A DNA stretch of 64,000 bases from Psychrobacillus vulpis (GTDB lineage Bacteria > Bacillota > Bacilli > Bacillales_A > Planococcaceae), in assembly GCF_006861825.1 (NCBI RefSeq), contig NZ_VDGI01000006.1, forward strand, positions 99,163 to 163,162, given 5' to 3'. The notes under the pieces were generated by a model. The model was not told the DNA's origin and did no database searches. It saw only the letters and a program-made list of their open reading frames with translations. The position numbers and the translations under genes were made by a program. Below are positions 60,930 through 64,000 of this stretch, piece by piece; the first letter of the stretch is position 1; every line of letters starts with the position of its first letter.

Positions 60930-62733
60930 ACCATTTGGATATGAACCTATTGTTACAAAAGAAGATTTGAAAAAAGATAATAAAAAGAAAATAGATAAAC
61001 CTTCCGACTGGAAAGGTGTACTTACCCGTATTTGGAAATTAGTAGATGAACAGCGTTTCTTGTTAATTATTGTGCTCTTAATGGTCGTTGCAAGTTCAGC
61101 TTTGGCATTACTAGGACCGTATATGATTGGTGTCATTATTGATGAGTACATTACTAAAGCTAAATTTGCAGGGCTTGCGAAAATGATTGGCATTTTAGTA
61201 TTTGTATACGTATTCTTATCGGTCACTATGTACTTACAAAGTTATTGGATGATTGGAATCTCGCAGCAAACAATTTACCGATTGAGGACTGGCCTATTTA
61301 ATCATCTTCAAAAACTACCGATTTCCTTTTTTGATAAAAGACAGCACGGCGAGCTAATGAGTCGAATGACAAATGATATCGAAAATGTTAGCCAAACATT
61401 GAACTCGTCTTTCATCCAAGTATTTTCGAGCATATTAACTTTAGTAGGGACAACGGTCGTAATGCTTATGCTAAGTCCTTTGCTCACATTTATTACACTA
61501 ACGATTGTTCCTTTCATGTATTTCGCGATGAGATGGATAACGAAACGTACTTCTAAATTATTTAAAGAACAGCAAAAAGCAGTCGGTGACTTAAATGGAA
61601 TGATTGAAGAAACCATTTCGGGTCAACGAATCGTCAAAGCATTTTCTCAAGAGAGTCGGATGCTTGAGGAATTTTCAGTGAAAAGTGATCGTTTAAAAAA
61701 GACGGGATTTTGGGCTCTGATATACTCAGGCTTTATTCCAAAAGTAATGAACTTACTTAACAATGTGAGTTTTACACTTGTTGCTGCTGCAGGTGGAATC
61801 TTAGCTTTCTATGGATATGTCTCCATTGGAGAAATTGTTATTTTCACTGAATATGCACGCCAGTTTACTCGACCATTAAATGACTTAGCGAACCAATTCA
61901 ATACGGTCCTTTCTGCTATCGCGGGTGCTGAGCGAGTTTTTGCTATTATAGATGAAAAAACCGAAGTAGACGCAGCAATGGACAACAAAAACTACAAGCT
62001 AAAAGGTAATGTAACTTTTGAAAACGTGACCTTTCAATACAATCAAGATGAAGAAAGTCCAACGATTCAGCATGTTTCTTTTCACGTGGAAGCTGGGCAA
62101 ACAGCAGCCTTACTTGGTGCAACTGGAGCTGGTAAGACGACGATTATGCAGTTACTTGCTCGATTTTATGAAGTAAATGAGGGGAAAATTTTAATAGATA
62201 ATATACCTATTGATAAATTGCCAAGGCAAACTTTACGTAGTCAAACTGCATTCGTATTACAAGATCCTTTCCTCTTTGAAATGACTGTACGAGAAAATAT
62301 TCGTTATGGAAAATTAAACGCAACAGACGAAGAAGTGTTAGAAGCAGCTAAAGAGGCTAATGCGCATGAGTTTATAAAGAAGTTGCCAAATGGATACGAT
62401 ACTGTATTAACTGCAGATGGTGGCGAGATTAGTCAAGGACAGAAACAGTTATTATCAATTGCACGTGCGTTAGTAGCTGATCCTGCTTTACTATTACTAG
62501 ATGAGGCAACCTCAAGTATTGACACCGTAACAGAATTAAAAATCCAGGAAGCGCTGGAACGACTAATGCAAGGTAGAACTAGTTTTGTTATAGCTCATCG
62601 ATTGAATACCGTTCAAAAAGCGGACCTCGTATTTGTAATGGAAGGAGGAGAGCTTGTAGAATCTGGTTCTCAAGAAGAGTTGGTAAAACAAAAAGGTCGA
62701 TACTACAATATGCTAAACAATTCGAAAAAATAG
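60910..62733 (+). CDS. Heterodimeric ABC exporter subunit with catalytic site (YfiC/BmrD type)
   Basis: 607-residue half-transporter with a longer N-terminal extension (about 45 residues before the first span), six spans and a nucleotide-binding domain. Walker A GATGAGKTT, Walker B LLLLDEATSSID with the catalytic Glu, and H-loop VIAHR are intact, while the signature motif is altered to ISQGQKQLLSIARAL. Paired with the preceding subunit this gives one consensus ATP site (LSGGQ of the first, Glu/His of this one) and one degenerate site. Probably a multidrug or lipid exporter. ATG inside the previous gene with AGGAGGG upstream. Confidence 0.93.
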   Translation: MLNFIRKPFGYEPIVTKEDLKKDNKKKIDKPSDWKGVLTRIWKLVDEQRFLLIIVLLMVVASSALALLGPYMIGVIIDEYITKAKFAGLAKMIGILVFVYVFLSVTMYLQSYWMIGISQQTIYRLRTGLFNHLQKLPISFFDKRQHGELMSRMTNDIENVSQTLNSSFIQVFSSILTLVGTTVVMLMLSPLLTFITLTIVPFMYFAMRWITKRTSKLFKEQQKAVGDLNGMIEETISGQRIVKAFSQESRMLEEFSVKSDRLKKTGFWALIYSGFIPKVMNLLNNVSFTLVAAAGGILAFYGYVSIGEIVIFTEYARQFTRPLNDLANQFNTVLSAIAGAERVFAIIDEKTEVDAAMDNKNYKLKGNVTFENVTFQYNQDEESPTIQHVSFHVEAGQTAALLGATGAGKTTIMQLLARFYEVNEGKILIDNIPIDKLPRQTLRSQTAFVLQDPFLFEMTVRENIRYGKLNATDEEVLEAAKEANAHEFIKKLPNGYDTVLTADGGEISQGQKQLLSIARALVADPALLLLDEATSSIDTVTELKIQEALERLMQGRTSFVIAHRLNTVQKADLVFVMEGGELVESGSQEELVKQKGRYYNMLNNSKK

Positions 62734-62741
62734 GAGGATAT

Positions 62742-63611
62742 ATGAATATATCTTGTATGACAATTTCAATTCCGATAGATGTAGATACATTGGAAGAAAT
62801 AAAAGAATTAATACAAATCACAATGCTTGAAGACCAACTAAACTATACGTCAATTTTAAGTGTTGATGAACTTACCGATTATCACTTAAGAGGGCTCTGC
62901 GTGTTAGCATATGACGATGATACAGATAAACTAGTAGGCATTTTATCTGCTGTTGATCGTATTGCAACGTTAGATTTTGAATGGAGTGCAGTTGTTTTAC
63001 CAAGTGCCCGCAGGAAAGGTATTGGAGAGCAGCTAGTCATGGAACTGACAAGAAACTTAGAACTAAGAGGAGCTGGGTCAGACCTTGCATTAGTTCCAGA
63101 AAAAGCGGAAGCTGGGAAGCAGATGTTAAAGAAATTAGGATATATACATCACTTTTCAGAACGAACAATGGCTGCAAATGCAGAAAAAAAAGAACTTACA
63201 AGTAAAATAGAAATCAGCCCATACAGCATTATAAATGAATCGGATATCATCGAAGTACTTGTTAGTGCATTTGGGGATACAGTTGAAGAAGCAAGAGAAC
63301 TAATTGCTTTTAATATTCAATCGCCAAATCGTCGTCTGATGCAAGTCACAGTCGAAGACGAAATAGTTGGAACTGCTTCAATCGTGGATGATTCCGAAAA
63401 ATTATGGGTAACTGCGCTTGCAGTGCATGAAAAAGCTCGTGGAAAAGGGATAGCAAGTACTATATTAAACTGGTCTAAAAATGAAGCATATCGTTTAGGA
63501 AAGCCTTTTGTATATTTAGATGTGGAGACGGACAATGAAGACGCTTTATCTGTTTATAAAAGAGCAGGATTTAAAACGGTTCATCATACGAACTTCTATA
63601 AAAAAGGATGA
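62742..63611 (+). CDS. Protein with two GNAT acetyltransferase domains
   Basis: 289 residues. The first GNAT module (about 1-145) has LVGILSAVDRIATLDFEWSAVVLPSARRKGIGEQLVME, in which the acetyl-CoA loop RRKGIG is intact. The second (about 150-289) has IVGTASIVDD, VTALAVHEKARGKGIAST and VETDNEDALSVYKRAGFKTVHHTNFY. Tandem GNATs of this size include mycothiol synthase-like and antibiotic-acetylating enzymes; the substrate is unknown. It follows the ABC exporter by eight bases (AGGAGG before the ATG) and is likely co-transcribed, so a resistance or modification role linked to export is possible. Confidence 0.88.
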   Translation: MNISCMTISIPIDVDTLEEIKELIQITMLEDQLNYTSILSVDELTDYHLRGLCVLAYDDDTDKLVGILSAVDRIATLDFEWSAVVLPSARRKGIGEQLVMELTRNLELRGAGSDLALVPEKAEAGKQMLKKLGYIHHFSERTMAANAEKKELTSKIEISPYSIINESDIIEVLVSAFGDTVEEARELIAFNIQSPNRRLMQVTVEDEIVGTASIVDDSEKLWVTALAVHEKARGKGIASTILNWSKNEAYRLGKPFVYLDVETDNEDALSVYKRAGFKTVHHTNFYKKG

Positions 63612-63876
63612 CCGTCTTGGTCACCTTATAAGACTATTTAACAAATGCTTGGATTCAGCCGCTCTCTTTGTTATTGGGAGTAGAAGTGAAGTTTATTAGA
63701 TGCTTTAATTTTGGTTAATAATCTTTGGATTGCTCATAAAAATCGTCCTTTCTAATAAATGGTTGTGCTAACTGCCATTTTACAAGAAGAGACGATTTTT
63801 TGCTTATTTTTAATAGATTTAATTAAATAGTTGATTAGACGTTGCCAGATGAGGTTGTCGAATATTCCAATACATA
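63612..63876. other. AT-rich intergenic stretch without a recognised gene
   Basis: Contains a short stem right after the GNAT gene (AAGGATGACC/GGTCACCTT, about 63603-63626) without a T-run, and AAATCGTC (about 63741-63748) paired with GACGATTT (about 63792-63799) followed by T, a weak terminator candidate. I see nothing else. Confidence 0.4.
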
Positions 63877-64000
63877 AGAAAATCGTTGAAACGGCTCCCT
63901 TTCCGGAGGCCACTGAAAAAGTCCATATAGTTTCACTTTTAATGAAGTTCCCCCGTAGTTTTCCGAAGCTTACCGCTCGCTTTCCACGGGCGAAGAATTT
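63877..64000. repeat. Inverted copy of the GC-rich interspersed repeat, running off the window
   Basis: 'aaaatcgttgaaacggctcc' and the following 25 bases are the reverse complement of 24952-25003. They are followed by 'ccgaagcttaccgctcgctt' and 'tccacgggcgaag', the mirror of the repeat end at 24840-24860. Confidence 0.85.

Noticed and set aside
1..64000. Phage defence, toxin-antitoxin, biosynthetic cluster or integrated element
   Set aside because: I looked for typical nucleases, methylase-restriction pairs, small toxin-antitoxin pairs, integrases, transposases and att-like repeats next to tRNA genes; none is present. The single methyltransferase and the secreted nuclease have no defence-like partners.

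Overview
The window is a low-GC, spore-former chromosome segment from the Bacillales. The cotJABC spore-coat operon, T-box and TPP leaders, sigma-B and sigma-D type promoters, the MhqR-type quinone regulon and the families of interspersed repeats all fit a Planococcaceae-like relative of Lysinibacillus or Psychrobacillus. That placement is an inference. I see no prophage, insertion sequence, CRISPR array, rRNA or tRNA gene. The accessory character lies in intergenic repeats and in unusual regulatory arrangements.

Layout. 1-1.6 kb: 5' two thirds of argS (minus strand) behind a T-box leader that carries an interspersed repeat. 1.7-8.9 kb: an ABC importer operon (lipoprotein, ATPase, fused permease, HAD phosphatase), then glpP (minus) and glpD. 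The importer leader and the glpD leader share a 17-nt motif abutting a terminator hairpin, so the importer looks like a GlpP-controlled glycerol-phosphate uptake system. 9-13.3 kb: an unknown small gene and a 1245-residue secreted multidomain nuclease. 13.6-16.1 kb: YunD-like phosphohydrolase and an overlapping S58 peptidase. 16.2-18.9 kb: TPP riboswitch with ylmB-tenA-thiW (thiamine pyrimidine salvage). 18.9-19.5 kb: repeat cluster. 19.6-24.3 kb: topB, a TetR/DUF2306 pair with its operator, a sigma-B stress gene and a flavin reductase. 24.4-25.1 kb: second repeat cluster. 25.2-30.7 kb: phosphoesterase, TVP38 protein, YdeI-like protein, methyltransferase, DUF2785 protein, PBP4-type carboxypeptidase.

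30.8-35.6 kb: TetR with an MMPL exporter and a chemotaxis receptor behind a sigma-D promoter. 35.7-37.8 kb: polysaccharide deacetylase and cotJABC. 38.1-43.2 kb: quinone/nitro-aromatic stress genes (FMN reductase; MarR-nitroreductase-dioxygenase) with matching operator palindromes at two promoters, and between them an SDR dehydrogenase plus thiolase. 43.3-44.5 kb: small membrane protein and AIM24-family protein. 44.6-50.2 kb: aldehyde dehydrogenase, lysine 6-dehydrogenase and a glutaryl-CoA dehydrogenase candidate (lysine catabolism), facing an AtoE-type carrier. 50.3-52.5 kb: beta-propeller protein. 52.5-53.0 kb: a tandem array of 103-bp units with a GCAA anchor every 21 bp. 53.0-63.6 kb: PdaC-like deacetylase, two-gene ThrE exporter, PAS-GGDEF-EAL protein, EamA transporter, heterodimeric ABC exporter and a double GNAT protein. 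The window ends in the same repeat family as the earlier clusters.

The strongest candidates for something undescribed are the GlpP-linked Fbp-type importer, the helically phased 103-bp satellite, and the repeat sitting inside the argS T-box leader.
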